A program made the position numbers and the translations under genes. The notes beneath the pieces were generated by a model. That model saw only the letters and a list, made by a program, of their open reading frames with translations. It was not told the DNA's origin and did no database searches. Below, piece by piece: positions 28,543-40,041 of a stretch of DNA of 52,277 nt. Numbering within the stretch: the stretch's first letter is position 1; the number at the start of each line of letters is the position of its first letter. This stretch comes from Perkinsus marinus ATCC 50983. Taxonomy: Eukaryota > Perkinsozoa > Perkinsida > Perkinsidae. The stretch spans positions 177,835-230,111 of the forward strand of contig NW_003216476.1 of the NCBI RefSeq assembly GCF_000006405.1. The letters are read 5' to 3'.

Positions 28543-29880
28543 TTAACTGGAAGGAGAGGGATTGGTAGGAGATGGACTTGCACAAGATGGAGTGGTAGGA
28601 GACGGGCTCGTAGGGCCGGTAGTGCTTGAAGTGGTCCTGCTTGTGATTGGCGGGCAAGTGCAGTCCTTAGTAGTATTCAGATGGCAATGACCTCGACCAT
28701 ATTCGAAGTTCTGGCAGTAGTCCCCGCGACTGTCACAGTCAGGAGATCTACAATCTCGCTTTCCAGGATCTGGTCCGGCCGTGATATCACAATAGCAAGG
28801 TTGGTGAATATGTAGGTGGCAGGCCCCTTTGCCTTTAGCAACGTTCTTGCAGTAGTCGCCAGCCGATGAGCAATTGGTTGACAGGCAAGAATGCCCATGG
28901 GGAGTCGGGGTTGTGGTACTTGTCGGGGCCGACCCTGTGGTGGTCGATAACGCGCCCGTTGTAGTGCTGCAAGGAGCGGCGGTAGTCGTGGATGTGGTCG
29001 GCCCTGGAGCAGTCGTCGGACCCGTTGTAGTGCTGCCAGGGGCAGTCGATGGACCCGTTGTAGTGCTGCAAGGAGCGGCGGTAGTCGTGGATGTGGTCGG
29101 CCCTGGAGCAGTCGTCGGACCCGTTGTAGTGCTGCCAGGGGCAGTCGATGGACCCGTTGTAGTGCTGCAAGGAGCGGCGGTAGTCGTGGATGTGGTCGGC
29201 CCTGGAGCAGTCGTCGGACCCGTTGTAGTGCTGCCAGGGGCAGTCGATGGACCCGTTGTAGTGCTGCAAGGAGATGGAGTGGTAGGAGACGGGCTCGTAG
29301 GACCGGTAGTGCTTGAAGTGGTCGTGCTTGTGATTGGCGGGCAAGTGCAGTCCTTAGTAGTATTCAGATGGCAATGACCTCGACCATATTCGAAGTTCTG
29401 GCAGTAGTCCCCGAACCTATCACAGTCAGGAGATCTACAATCTCGCTTTCCAGGATCTGGTCCGGCCGTGATATCACAATAGCAAGGTTGGTGAATATGT
29501 AGGTGGCAGGCCCCTTTGCCTTTAGCAACGTTCTTGCAGTAGTCGCCATTCGATGAGCAGTTGGTTGACGGGCAAGAATACCCATGGGGAGTCGGGGTTG
29601 TGGTACTTGTCGTGGCCGACCCTGTGGTGGTCGATAACGCGCCCGTTGTAGTGCTGCCAGGAGCGGCGGTAGTCGTGGATGTGGTCGGCCCTGGAGCAGT
29701 CGTCGGACCCGTTGTAGAGCTGCCAGGGGCAGTCGATGGACCCGTTGTAGTGCTGCCAGGGGCAGGGGTACTGCTCGCAGGCTGGGCTGTTGTAGTTGTC
29801 CCACCACCATTATTCGAACAACCACTAAACGAGGCCATCAAAAGGGCCGCCACAACGCAGATGAGAGAGGTATTTCGCAT
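28543..29880 (-). CDS. secreted mucin-like protein with Cys-rich modules, copy 1
   Basis: 445 aa if translation begins at the ATG at 29880, which opens directly into a signal peptide (RNTSLICVVAALLMASFSG); an upstream in-frame ATG at 29925 would bury it. The mature part alternates Thr/Ser/Pro/Gly tracts (GSTTTGPTTAPGPTTSTTT units, sites for dense O-glycosylation) with two paired six-Cys modules. Each module has two subunits of pattern C-x4-C-x6-C ... G.G.CHL ... C.C (for example DYCKNVAKGKGACHLH). Some tract units read APCSTTTG, adding lone cysteines. The protein is probably extracellular or surface-located. No C-terminal anchor is visible unless a further exon exists. Family unknown. Confidence 0.75.
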   Translation of the reverse strand: MRNTSLICVVAALLMASFSGCSNNGGGTTTTAQPASSTPAPGSTTTGPSTAPGSSTTGPTTAPGPTTSTTTAAPGSTTTGALSTTTGSATTSTTTPTPHGYSCPSTNCSSNGDYCKNVAKGKGACHLHIHQPCYCDITAGPDPGKRDCRSPDCDRFGDYCQNFEYGRGHCHLNTTKDCTCPPITSTTTSSTTGPTSPSPTTPSPCSTTTGPSTAPGSTTTGPTTAPGPTTSTTTAAPCSTTTGPSTAPGSTTTGPTTAPGPTTSTTTAAPCSTTTGPSTAPGSTTTGPTTAPGPTTSTTTAAPCSTTTGALSTTTGSAPTSTTTPTPHGHSCLSTNCSSAGDYCKNVAKGKGACHLHIHQPCYCDITAGPDPGKRDCRSPDCDSRGDYCQNFEYGRGHCHLNTTKDCTCPPITSRTTSSTTGPTSPSPTTPSCASPSPTNPSPSS

Positions 29881-30534
29881 GTGAATGTGCGGAAAATAAC
29901 TATCAGAAAAGCTCATCAGACTCACCGAGCAATCATCAGCGATCCTGCAACAACTTCGTGCATTAGCCTACATGCGAGGCAAGCGTGGCACCCGTCCAAT
30001 AAACGAACTCTAATAGGCGTGATCCATTACACCGAGGGATGCTGGACCGCGTCGGAAAGACTCCCGTGGGGCACAGACCCGATCACGAATCATCAACGGT
30101 TACGCTCGATGCCATGAAACGAGCATCCTCGAAGGGTGGACACATGATATCCTTGGAAAACACTCAGTAAGCGCCTTCTGCGACTTGAGCACTGCCGCAC
30201 ACGCCGCAAGAATCGTCGGCTGGCGAGCTTCCTCGAATGCTTACAAGCTTCCTCGGATACTTATAAGCTCCCTTGATAGTTATATAGCCTCGAGCGCTAA
30301 CATAATGATGTGGACGAAGGGTGGTGACTCGCGCTCTATAACAAGGCTTGCTCTGTGTGGCAATGCACGCATGCACCTCCATCCAGCTTGGGGCGCGTGC
30401 GCCTCCATCGGATGGAGTCCATCCAGCTTGGCACGCATGCGCACGTGCTTATCGTAAGACAAAACTCGGCTTGATTGCTGCCATACCATATAATATTGAT
30501 ACCATATGAGTCTGTGTCGTTGTTGGTTCGCTTG
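29881..30534. other. spacer 5' of the mucin-like gene, duplicated
   Basis: Present in both duplication copies (43829-44480). It contains the probable promoter of the minus-strand mucin gene and short repeats (GAGCTTCCTCGAATGCTTAC AAGCTTCCTCGGATACTTA; GCTTGGGGCGCGTGCGCCTC CATC). No convincing gene. Confidence 0.4.
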
Positions 30535-31631
30535 GTGTTGGGCACCTGCTTTGCCCAAAGCTTCAACATATGCCATGATGGCATCAGCGCGCGCCAGGGG
30601 TGGGGGCCCCTGAGAGAGCGCGCCCAAACCTTTCACGCAATCGCGCAGGTGCGACCTGCCTGTTGAATAGGGCTGGAAATGAAAAAGCTAAATTTAAATG
30701 GCCCGTGGAAATCGGCTGATTATCCGTGTACACATAGATCTCTACGCTAATGGGTGTCCTCTCAAGTATGGTTGAAACTGAAATCCTGTGACCAGAGATT
30801 GGTATTGAAATGTTCGGATCCACATGTTGATGCGAGCGTGTGGCGCGCGCAAAAGTATCGTCAGAGCAGTTTTACGGGAGATAGGAGATTGATTCGATGA
30901 ATCGGGTTCTGAGATCTTCGCCTATTAGTGGTACAGTAATGCATGGGCATGACATGTTCCATGGTATATGCGAACTCACGCTCTGGTGTAATGAATTTCA
31001 TATTTTTGTATTCAACTGGTGTCTTTGGTTGCACATGCTCCATTTTCCTAGAGCATCTATCTCATGCTGGAGACTCCAACGCTCCAGCGCGGAATGTTGT
31101 GGATGGCCTGTGTTCGATACATGGCTCAAGTGTTATAACTCTATTGGTGTTGTTCAGTTCAAACTGATTGTGTTTGCAATGTGGGAAATGATGCATGGGG
31201 AGGTGGTAATATATGGGCAGTGATATACGGACGATAATATGCTACACAAACATACTCCATTGACATAGTGTGATACATCATTACTGAATATTCTCGAGAA
31301 CTTTGAGTTATACAATTCTCGTAACGGATTCCACACTTGTGCGGTTAAATTGACCTCATATTGCGGTTTTCGTTCGAGCCAGATGGCTCGCGAAAACCGC
31401 CTCCTTTCTCTCTCGCTAAAGTAACCTTTGGGGGTTAGATCCGGGATTTGCGGACCGCGAACATCCGTCATTGCAAATTTTTGTGCCACGGGCTGGCTAA
31501 CGAGCTTCTCTAAAGAGGTTCAAAATAGTGTATCTGATGGGACATACCGTATGTGAATTGATCACTGATGAGCAACTGAAATTTGCCAACTGAGGCCGAT
31601 TCCTTAATTTTTCTGGCAGCAGGTCTACTTG
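30535..31631 (+). repeat. 1097-bp tandem unit 1
   Basis: Starts GTGTTGGGCACCTGCTTTGC and ends GCAGCAGGTCTACTTG. It is repeated immediately by unit 2, with a few percent divergence. It is absent from duplication copy 2, where GGTCCGCTTG joins directly to TATCGCTGTA. It may be a mobile or satellite-like insertion. It contains no frame of known family. Confidence 0.9.
31363..31400 (+). other. compound hairpin in unit 1
   Basis: GCGGTTTTCG pairs with CGAAAACCGC and, inside it, CGAGCC pairs with GGCTCG around an AGAT loop: 16 pairs interrupted by TT on one side. Confidence 0.8.
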
Positions 31632-32728
31632 GTGTTGGGCACCTGCTTTGCCCAAAGCTTCAACATATGCCATGATGGCATCAGCGCGCGCCAGGGGTGG
31701 GGGCCCCTGAGAGAGCGCGCCCAAACCTTTCACGCAATCGCGCAGGTGCGACCTGCCTATTGAATAGGGCTGGAAATGAAAAAGCTAAATTTAAATGGCC
31801 CGTGGAAATCGGCTGATTATCCGTGTACACATAGATCTCTACGCTAATGGGTGTCCTCTCAAGTATGGTTGAAACTGAAATCCTGTGACCAGAGATTGGT
31901 CTTGAAATGTTCGAATCCACATGTTGATGCGTACGTATGGCGCGCGCAAAAGTATCGTCAGAGCAGTTTTACGGGAGATAGGAGATTGATTCGATGAATC
32001 GGGTTCTGAGATCTTCGCCTATTAGTGGTACAGTAATGCATGGGCATTATATGGTCCATGGTATATGCGAACTCACGCTCTGGTGTAATGAATTTCATAT
32101 TTTTGTATTCAACTGGTGTCTTTGGTTGCACATGCTCCATTTTCCTAGAGCATCTATCTCATGCTGGAGACTCCAACGCTCCAGCGTGGAATGTTGTGGA
32201 TGGCCTGTGTTCGATACATGGCTCAAGTGCTATAACTCTATTGGTGTTGTTCAGTTCATACTGATTGTGTTTGCAATGTGGAGAATGATGTATGAGGAGG
32301 TGGTAATATATGGCAGTGACATACGGACGATAATATGCTACACAAACATACTCCATCGACATAGTGCGATACATCGTTACTGAATATTCTCGAGAAGTTT
32401 GAGTTATACAATTCCCGTAACGGATCCCACACTTGTGCGGTTAGATTGAACCTCATATTGCGGTTTTCGTTCGAGCCGAAGGCTCGCGAAAACCGCCTCC
32501 TTTCCCCCTCACTAAGATAACCTTTGGAGGTTAGATTCGCGATTCGCGGACCGCGAACATTCGTCATTGGAAAACTTTCTTCCATGTGCTAGCTAACGAG
32601 GTTCTCTAAAGAGGTTTAAAATAGTGTATCTGATGGGGCATACCGTATGTGAATTGATCACTAATGAGCAACTGAAATTTCCCGACTGAGGCCGATTCTC
32701 TCATTTTTCTGGCAGCAGGTCTACTTGG
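31632..32728 (+). repeat. 1097-bp tandem unit 2
   Basis: Same length and ends as unit 1. Differences are scattered substitutions, small indels and some differences in the arm around the hairpin, so the duplication is not brand new. Confidence 0.9.
32460..32496 (+). other. compound hairpin in unit 2
   Basis: Both stems (GCGGTTTTCG/CGAAAACCGC and CGAGCC/GGCTCG) are preserved exactly, but the loop is GAA instead of AGAT. Confidence 0.8.
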
Positions 32729-33029
32729 ATCGCTGTATTCTTTCTTTCTGAGTGGGTAAAGCAGGTCCCTTGATGAGTTGGATGATTGTGGATCTGCTCA
32801 TGGCAGAGACCATGGCTCCACTCCCCATCGGGACTTCGCGCCATCATTTCATGGCGGGATCATTTCATGGCCTAGGTTCGTCGAGTACGACGAGTGGGCG
32901 GAAATGCGATGAGCGAGGTGATTTGCATCGGATTATCCACCACACATCGCGCGCACAAGGAGACAGCCTCAGCACAAGGACCTCTTAAAGCCGTCCTTAA
33001 AAGCCGTCTCGAAGCACAAGGACCCGCGG

Positions 33030-33597
33030 AATTTTTCCGGGGGTAAAATCCTGAACTTTCTCCGTCCTTCTACTTGGCAGAAAAGCGTATCAACAGCATC
33101 ATAATGCAGCCGACTAACAGTCGAAGAAGGCCCAAGCCAAATGTGTCTCTCCAACGGGCCGTCAAGCTTAGCGTCTATTCTCCCCAGATCGCAGCGACGG
33201 CCTATGTAGTCAGCCAGGAATTTCCAAGACTTAGAACCATTGCCAGCGCCGTCAGCATAAAAGCGATCGATGTTAGCAATAAAGTCAGAAAGGGAAATCC
33301 TCATTCTTCGTCCCGAAACAGCAAATACGACGGCACCATTTTCCACTGGGCCGGCAACCCAATCTCTCATCTGTTCCAACCACTTGTCAGATTTGTTCGC
33401 TTGAAGTGGAGCGACCGAAACCGTCTTGTTGCCTACTGAGTGAATCGCATACTTGCTTCGAGTTGAAGTATCGCAAGAGGGTCGAGATGAGGCATCCGAA
33501 GACCCTTGACGATAACAGGCGTGCTAGTCGCTGCGAAATTGGACAATTGTTTTGCTGACAATCTGTCGGCGCATAGTGTTGGTATATCAACGAGCAT
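33030..33597 (-). pseudogene. truncated JmjC dioxygenase copy 1
   Basis: Inverted copy of 18818-19410. It keeps the start codon, the HxD motif and GRRKFRILPPEKF, then breaks into unrelated sequence, so the second half of the cupin and the distal histidine are gone. A 27-bp deletion removes most of intron 1 (GTATG joined to CGATTCACTCAG), leaving 17 bp that can hardly be spliced and an in-frame stop. Non-functional as an enzyme. Confidence 0.85.
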
Positions 33598-34145
33598 GGT
33601 GCCTCCAGTACGACATCATCAACTGAGGGAGATGCTGGTTATCGCTCTCCCAATCCCCCGTAGCACACGATGTGTCTCCCTCGGGCGAAGAAAGTCTACT
33701 TCGATTGAGTACAATCAGGCTGCAGCCACATAAGGCGTTCCGGGAACGCCTTATGAGGCTGCAGCCTGATAGCAGGGGACCCCTGCTATTATATCCAGTA
33801 TAGTATTATCTCAATGGGCAAATTACTAGCAGAGAGATAAACAGAGTTGTTATGTCACTCGGGAGAGTTAATAGACATTGCACTCAACACGTGAGGAGGG
33901 CCACGTCTCAAATCCATAGATTTCGTGTTGGAGTCGTCGCATTTCCGAAACAACGGAGGATCGAAGTGCTCCACGATGTGCATCAAGAGTGACAACCTCA
34001 CATTTCCGATCACATAAATTGCAATGGCATGCGGTCGTTTTTTAGTAAAACCGTCGACTCGACAGCCCCGGTCTCCTCACCGATTCGCAATTGCTCGCCT
34101 GTTCAGTACTGAACAAGTACTGTTGCAGACTCTGCAGTGCAGAGT

Positions 34146-34253
34146 ACACCCTAGTGATATGAAAAACACTAGTGAAAAACATATTTCACGACTACTGCAT
34201 ATGACCCCCAATATCGCGTCTTACACCGAGTTCACGTAAAACGGGTGAAACTC
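34146..34253 (+). mobile_element. MITE of the TGGAGTTTCACC family within duplicated locus
   Basis: Inverse of 18203-18310 with the same missing terminus (starts CACCCTAGTGATATG, ends GGGTGAAACTCCA). Confidence 0.75.
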
Positions 34254-34530
34254 CAGTGATTTCGTAATCGCATATTTTACGCGTGAAAAACGATCAAGTT
34301 CACTATTTCTACACACGCAGTAACATCCACTACTTCTATTCATCAATCTGTTGAAACTAAATCCATACATTAGTAATTTCGGCCGAATTTGTTATTCACA
34401 CATTATACAGGTGACCTTTACCAGGGCATGGTCGCTCATTTCGTAGCTGCTGAGTATACTGGTAAAAAGTGCTGCTCTAGAAAAGATTACTCCTCTACAT
34501 ATCTTGTTATTCGAAGTATTCATATAAAAC

Positions 34531-35717
34531 AATGTTTTAAAAACATATTAAAGTCATACTTAAAGCTAATACTAAGCTAAAGTCATACTAAAGCTGTAGT
34601 AGTAGTTGGCTCCACTGGTGTGTTGACCACCTGATCTTCAAATGCTGATCCCATTCTCATGTAGTAGTAGAGTTGGATACTGAATCCCGACCTCCAAACC
34701 TCATCAGTAGCCACGATCAGATAAACGGATCAACATGACCAGTTAGTGAGTCAAGATACAACACGGCAACTTGAAAATACTGATACTACAGCTTAGTCCC
34801 CAAAACTCCCCAATACGCAAATAACCGGTCACTCATGGGCCACGTCCACCACCATCGTCTCCAACCACGAATTAGGTTTCGCATAACCAGACCTTACCGA
34901 GCACACCGACAGAGAGTGAAGAATACTCCTCACTTTAGGGGCCAAACAGACGGATCATCTCGATTCTCATATATCATCTGTGACTCACGGTCCGTGAGTC
35001 ACGGACCGTGAGAGTCTCACGGTGAGACCCTCTTAAAGCAAAACAGTTGAGCTGTTGGCGCTGTTAGAGCCCTGTGACCTAGAGTTCGAGTTAGAGGACT
35101 TCCCGGGAACACGACGCGCAGGAGGCATAGGGAAGTCGGGACGAAGAAGACAAAATTTGATCGCCCAATGAGCAATGAGCTTCGGCGCGCAGCACGTATG
35201 TGCATAGCGTTCTGGCGTGAAACTACTTCGCCGATGGAGGGTGTGTCTCAACTACATAGAGATAGACTAGAAATAAATGAGAATACAACGCTCACAGTCA
35301 CCAAATCTCCATCAATTCAGAGCCACCAGCTCTGAGGCTCTCAGTAGGAACCACGCCCCAATAACATACCCACTTGTCCTACATTGAGCCGCATAATTCC
35401 CTTCTTTTTTTGACGATGTCATTGACAGCACTGTTGACAACAGTACCGTCACCTCATAACCAGTCTCGACGTGAAAACTTAGAGCTGTCTTGACATACAG
35501 CTCACGCTTGGATAACCGGAGTACTTCAGTATAACGGATTAGTCACCACCAGATAGGAAGTAATTGGGAGGGGAGTCCAGCCTACACTCATAGCTACTAG
35601 CTATTAGCTAGTGTGGCCCAAAGCTTGAGGCCGCGACACTTGGGAGTATCTGCTACCGACTACTGACGCCCGTTAACGCCTGGGGTGGATTGCCCCTCCG
35701 ATACAGAGGCATGACAA
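34531..35717. other. intergenic, no recognised gene
   Basis: Apart from the palindrome at 34984-35012, nothing recognisable. Short frames at 35017-35251 (minus) overlap one another and show no family signs. Confidence 0.4.
34984..35012. other. perfect double palindrome
   Basis: CTCACGGTCCGTGAG followed by TCACGGACCGTGAG: each half is nearly self-complementary and the two halves are inverse complements. A third CTCACGGTGAG follows at 35016. Could be a hairpin, cruciform or protein site. Confidence 0.75.
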
Positions 35718-36110
35718 CTAAGACACAACTACTCGTCTGTTCACCTGAGAGTCCAAGTCGTCCGTGGCCGACCAATCGGGCAACACCAAATCCGCCCCCC
35801 ACAAAATGGGGGCAGGCCCGAATCTGGCCAGCGTTTCTATCACAAACCAAGCGTGAGAGAAGTCTGCCTCATGAGGCATTCCTGCTTGGACCGATTGAGA
35901 AGCATCTGACGTGGAGCGAGCGTTGTGTGTAGTTGAGCTCTCCGCAGATTCTGCATCTGAGAACCAATCGTTCGCTGCCGAGTCACTGTTATTCCCTGAA
36001 TCGCTCCTTTCTGAGTTGCTAGTGTAATTTGAGACGCTCGCTATCGAGAAGACATCGTCGTGAGAACTGCCTTGTTGATGAGTGCCTGGAGAAGCAACAA
36101 CTCTGGCCAT
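35718..36110 (-). CDS. Ser-rich open frame sharing an exact 43-bp coding block with 50.4 kb
   Basis: 130 aa, rich in Ser/Asn/Asp, containing HAWFVIETLARFGP. The bases encoding that motif (35814-35856) are identical to 50430-50472, immediately 5' of the MULE transposase relic on the same strand. It may therefore be the N-terminal part of a related MULE-type protein. Completeness and splicing are unknown. Confidence 0.35.
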   Translation of the reverse strand: MARVVASPGTHQQGSSHDDVFSIASVSNYTSNSERSDSGNNSDSAANDWFSDAESAESSTTHNARSTSDASQSVQAGMPHEADFSHAWFVIETLARFGPAPILWGADLVLPDWSATDDLDSQVNRRVVVS

Positions 36111-36554
36111 CCCAATAACTCCGACACTTGCTTGGGTTACTGCTCAGCGCTCTCATCACGCCTTCATTCCTCGGTATGGTTCTAGGGCCGCGGTTTCGAG
36201 GCCTACGGCCACGATTTGCTCTCCGTAGCTGTTGATGCTCCGGAAAATATCTGCGTCAACACTTGAGTAGCTGCTATGTTCGCATTCCGCCGTTAGACGA
36301 GCATCATAATCACGATCAGACATTGACCTATATTCATATCATACGTCCTTTTCATAGCTCTGCTTAGTCCCTCTGAGAATTTTGACCGCGTATCCATGAA
36401 CGCAGCATCCCCAATCTCGGGAATCTTTGCAGGTGCATGTGATCTTCGGGAATCCTCTTTGAGTTTAGATTACTAGATGGAGGCGGAAGTACTGTTCCAA
36501 TACGTCATCTAGCGGTATGGGGGGCTCTGAAAGTCGAGGATGAGAATATGCATA

Positions 36555-36782
36555 TCAAATTTGAAAGTTTCTCTGCAGGAATTGCATGAAGAAAGCACCT
36601 TTGTCGAAATCCGATGCTAAAACTCCTCTTACATAAGTCGTCATATCAGGATGAGTCGAGCGCTGTAGCTCGACTGGCACAAATCTGCTTGTTTCGACAA
36701 GGAAATAGTGGTTTGTTGTTGGTACGGGTCGTAGCTGCGAAGCTTCTCTTGTGACCTGTGTGATGCATGATGATAGTGACAA
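36555..36782 (-). CDS. open frame, possible exon, unknown
   Basis: Reads NHYFLVETSRFVPVELQRST and DFDKGAFFMQFLQRNFQI to a stop. The composition looks protein-like but no family is recognised. Its 5' end runs into the start of duplication copy 2 at 36762. The rest of 36111-36554 shows nothing. Confidence 0.2.
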   Translation of the reverse strand: MSLSSCITQVTREASQLRPVPTTNHYFLVETSRFVPVELQRSTHPDMTTYVRGVLASDFDKGAFFMQFLQRNFQI

Positions 36783-37000
36783 TCAAGTCCAAAGAAATTT
36801 TGGATTCTGTACACTATGTAAACTTCCATAATTAGTGAGGATTCCTCACTGAGGAAACTATTGAGCTCAGCTGAGGAAAGCGAACATATATTCCATCACC
36901 GGCCGCGAGTATCAATGATACTGTATCATGTGGAGGCCTATTCCCGAGGGACAGAGGCAAATCTCACAGAACGATCTATCCATCACTCTGCAGGTTGACG

Positions 37001-37137
37001 GGTATGACGCCCCTGCACGTTGCAACGCGATGTTCGAGTAAACGCATGTGTGAGTTTGTCCTCCACCGCGGCGCTGATGCTCATCGACTTGATATCACCG
37101 GTAAATCGGCGCTGGACGAGGCTGACGAATTTTAGGT
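37001..37137 (+). pseudogene. duplicated last exon of the ankyrin gene
   Basis: GMTPLHVATRCSS-type frame with the same upstream intron end as 27538, but with the TAG at 37135 cutting the tail short by six codons. The six upstream exons are absent, so it cannot make the whole protein. Confidence 0.8.
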
Positions 37138-37770
37138 TGATTCGGTAGGCTGGTGACCTATCACATTTCGCCAGTATTGGTTCCATCAGGTGGTCGAGAT
37201 TATACAAGCATTTTCACCGTCTTTTTCATACCTTGGTTGCTTGGGACAACGGAGACAAGCACGACTTCAACACGATTTTATGTAACTTCAAGCGGAGCAA
37301 ATTGACATGCATCCAAGCATGGTGATTGTTCACTACAGCGTTTAAGTGTTAGTTGCGTTATCAAGCATAGTATCACAACGTGGCAATACCCCCCTAACAC
37401 GAGGATAACCTCTGTGATTCAAGTTGAATCATTCAACTTGTTCCTTCTACACCTTTTCAATCTCAAATTCAACAATTGAAAGAACAAATTAGATGAATGA
37501 AATTTGATTTCCGACAAGTGAAAGGTGTTTTTCGCGAAATGAAAGTTCAAACTCGAAATGAAAGTTAGAGTTTGGTTGACCGGTCGAAAACTAAAGTTCA
37601 AATTCGTAAATGAAATTTATGAACTCGGAAACGCATGTTCAAATTCGTCGAACACAAGACCAATTTCGACCAATGAAAGCTCACTTTCATTCGATGGAAG
37701 GAAATTCTCGTGAGCGTCGTGCCACGGATCGACTTGCAACTCGCAAATTGCGAGTGTTGATGGTGCTCTA

Positions 37771-37870
37771 NNNNNNNNNNNNNNNNNNNNNNNNNNNNNN
37801 NNNNNNNNNNNNNNNNNNNNNNNNNNNNNNNNNNNNNNNNNNNNNNNNNNNNNNNNNNNNNNNNNNNNNN
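37771..37870. other. assembly gap (100 N)
   Basis: Exactly 100 N, inside the DIRS-like element between its left inverted terminus and the recombinase. Confidence 0.99.
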
Positions 37871-38504
37871 TGCACCGTAATGCTAACAGTACAGCCCAAT
37901 CCGCAAATTCGCAATGAAGGATTTTCAGAGATTCGAGCCGGGAGATTGTTTGGGTTTGATTCTCGGATGGAGAATCTCCATTACCCTTCCGATGATATCG
38001 GAAGGACGATGGGGTCAGCACATGTTCGGTTCGATTTCCTGACCGCCGAACCGAACTTTGATCGAATACCGAATACCGAACCGGACCAACCCTCTACGAA
38101 AAGTTCGGGTTTCGACGGGTTACATCGGTCGCGGACCGACGGTCAGACGGACCGATGTGACCCAACGTTCCTGAGAACTACCCGTGAATATCACTCAGTG
38201 CAATAACTGTTCACATTTGAGAAGTACCTCGAGCAGTCTTCGCACATTGTGCGAGTTGTCAACTCGTTCAACTCCTTATTTATGGATTTACTGTAACCAC
38301 CTATATTGTGTTCAGTAATATGGAGGTTTGGGTGGTTGCCACTGGTTTATCAAACTCGTGGCGCTTCTAAACTTTATCTCCTATATACAACATCCTAGTT
38401 ATAACACCAGGTCAACCACGAAGGTCAAAAAACTAGGGTGTTGTGAAACCACTCGAATGGAGATAATCTAGAAGCCCTCCCAATAAACCGCCCAAACCAG
38501 TTCA

Positions 38505-39230
38505 TCAAGTTTCCGACATCAAGTAAATGTCCTCAGCATGTGTTGCACTCGAACGCCGACAACTATGACCTGTAAACTTCATCATATCGTCAATTTCTTG
38601 CTTGGAGAAATCAAAACGCTTCGACAGTTCCATACCAAGTTGTCGGCAACTTCTGAGCATTCGTCGGCAACTTCTAATAGATCTTATCAAATATTCTCAA
38701 GCATGCTGGTACACTTACAACAATCTTTGTCATACGGTGCACCACACAACATGATCCTCTAATAGAGGACCTCTATGCATACGCTGGTCCTTAACATGTA
38801 CACAATCACGCAATATAGTCTCAGAGGAACCCATCTTGGTAACACCCAACCTCAATCTCTATAGTCATATCTATCGATCCTTTAGATGCACCATCAATAA
38901 CTTTGATATCCTTTGCTCGAGTTTCCAATAACTCTCCAGGTCGTAGAGCTAATGAAATGCCCATTAGGATAGCATCCTTGGTTTGTTCAAGTTCCACCGT
39001 TCTTAACACACCAACCGGTAATTTGAACAAACTTTCCGCTACTTTTCCGGTATCGACGGAGCTTGCCTCTTTTTCATCTGAGGTTTTATCTTACGCGCCG
39101 ATTGCAACGTCCGAGCTACCAGCTTTCCATCCGATGTCGAAATATCACCGAAACCATGTAATTGGTTGAGTGTCTTCAATCCCGATGTGTATTTCGATAT
39201 TGTTGTGTACTGCAAATTTATTGATTCCAC
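38505..39230 (-). pseudogene. tyrosine recombinase, frameshifted
   Basis: The 39230-39039 frame has the SAM-like arm (TISKYTSGLKTLNQLHG ... KKRQAPSI). After a one-base shift, 39030-38821 has SLFKLPVGVLRT and GISLALRPGELLETRAKDI, which includes the first catalytic Arg (RPGELL). A third frame (38690-38505) has FTGHSCRRSSATHAE, the HxxR block. The region between frames 2 and 3, and the tail with the nucleophile Tyr, are broken by stops. Family: YR of DIRS/Ngaro or Crypton type. Confidence 0.8.
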
Positions 39231-39664
39231 TAAACCCCCACAAACGTAACTTCAAACCAGGCAATGGGAATTCCATTCCCATGGATTTATATTATTTATA
39301 CGCAGATTCATAACCTTTTTTTTGTTTCTGCTGATATATAAAGCTCTAGGAAATCAAGGCGATTCTTTCTCCCCTCTTCCGTTTCCGCCCTAGCTCGATG
39401 AGAAGCCCACTCAGCAGACTTGGAGAACATCTACTTTGATGCAAATATTTCAACACTTATTCAACACAACAAACAAACGCAACAAACTACTTTCAAATTA
39501 TATTCTGTTGATGACGGGAAATCCGTTTCCCATTCGACACACACCGAAGTATCAACTACTAACATCGGATTATATCCTAGTTAAAAGAACACTCACAGAA
39601 ACAAACCTCCAACCTCACACAAGATACCCGTATTAACTTAATACTATTAAGTATCGGGCATACA

Positions 39665-40041
39665 TCACAACCGGCTATCGTTTAGTTGCCATATTATCTC
39701 TCGGGACCTGCCCCTGATTGTTAATAGCTCTTTTATCCATATTAGCATCCCTTCGCTGAGTAGTAGGCGGTGACTGCTCAGCAAATTTGCAATCTTTATA
39801 TGGGCAGTCTTCTTTGGTAAACCTGCATGTACCTTCCCACACCACTTTTGACATATTTCTCGCCCCAGGTGCATTCGGTTTCCCCAACATCGGGGAAGCA
39901 TCCGAACACACCTCTGCAAGACTCTAGAGAATGCTCTAGAGGCTCTAGCTTCTTAGCCAGAAAGATAGAGAATGCCTGAAGATCTTCCATCTTGACCTCA
40001 TCATGAACCTGTTCAGGGGAGATTGCAACAGTCTCATGCAT
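39665..40041 (-). pseudogene. second gag-like frame with CCCH-like finger
   Basis: Two overlapping frames. 40041-39796 encodes an acidic helical start (MEDLQAFSIFLAKKLEPLEH). The other, 39911-39675, encodes CRFTKEDCPYKDCKFAEQ, close to a C-x6-C-x4-C-x3-H finger with the His replaced by Glu. A frameshift seems to separate them. It could be the nucleic-acid-binding tail of the element's gag. Confidence 0.55.

Larger units (their letters stand above)
27333..34530. repeat. segmental duplication, copy 1
   Basis: Direct-repeat partner of 36762-46036. It covers the last ankyrin exon, the mucin-like gene, the spacer and a truncated JmjC locus. Compared with copy 2 it contains an extra 30535-32728 block (two 1097-bp units) and lacks the 4.4-kb DIRS-like insertion, for which 27971-27990 is the empty site. 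Confidence 0.92.

Noticed and set aside
31113-31122. TGGCTCAAG resembling the end of the dinoflagellate/perkinsid spliced leader
   Set aside because: Only nine bases match, with no splice donor after it in SL-gene arrangement and no Sm site; chance is sufficient.
33074-33439. 121-aa plus-strand frame, also at 44850-45215 and 19003-19368 (minus)
   Set aside because: Antisense shadow of the JmjC reading frame; it is kept open by the coding strand's composition.
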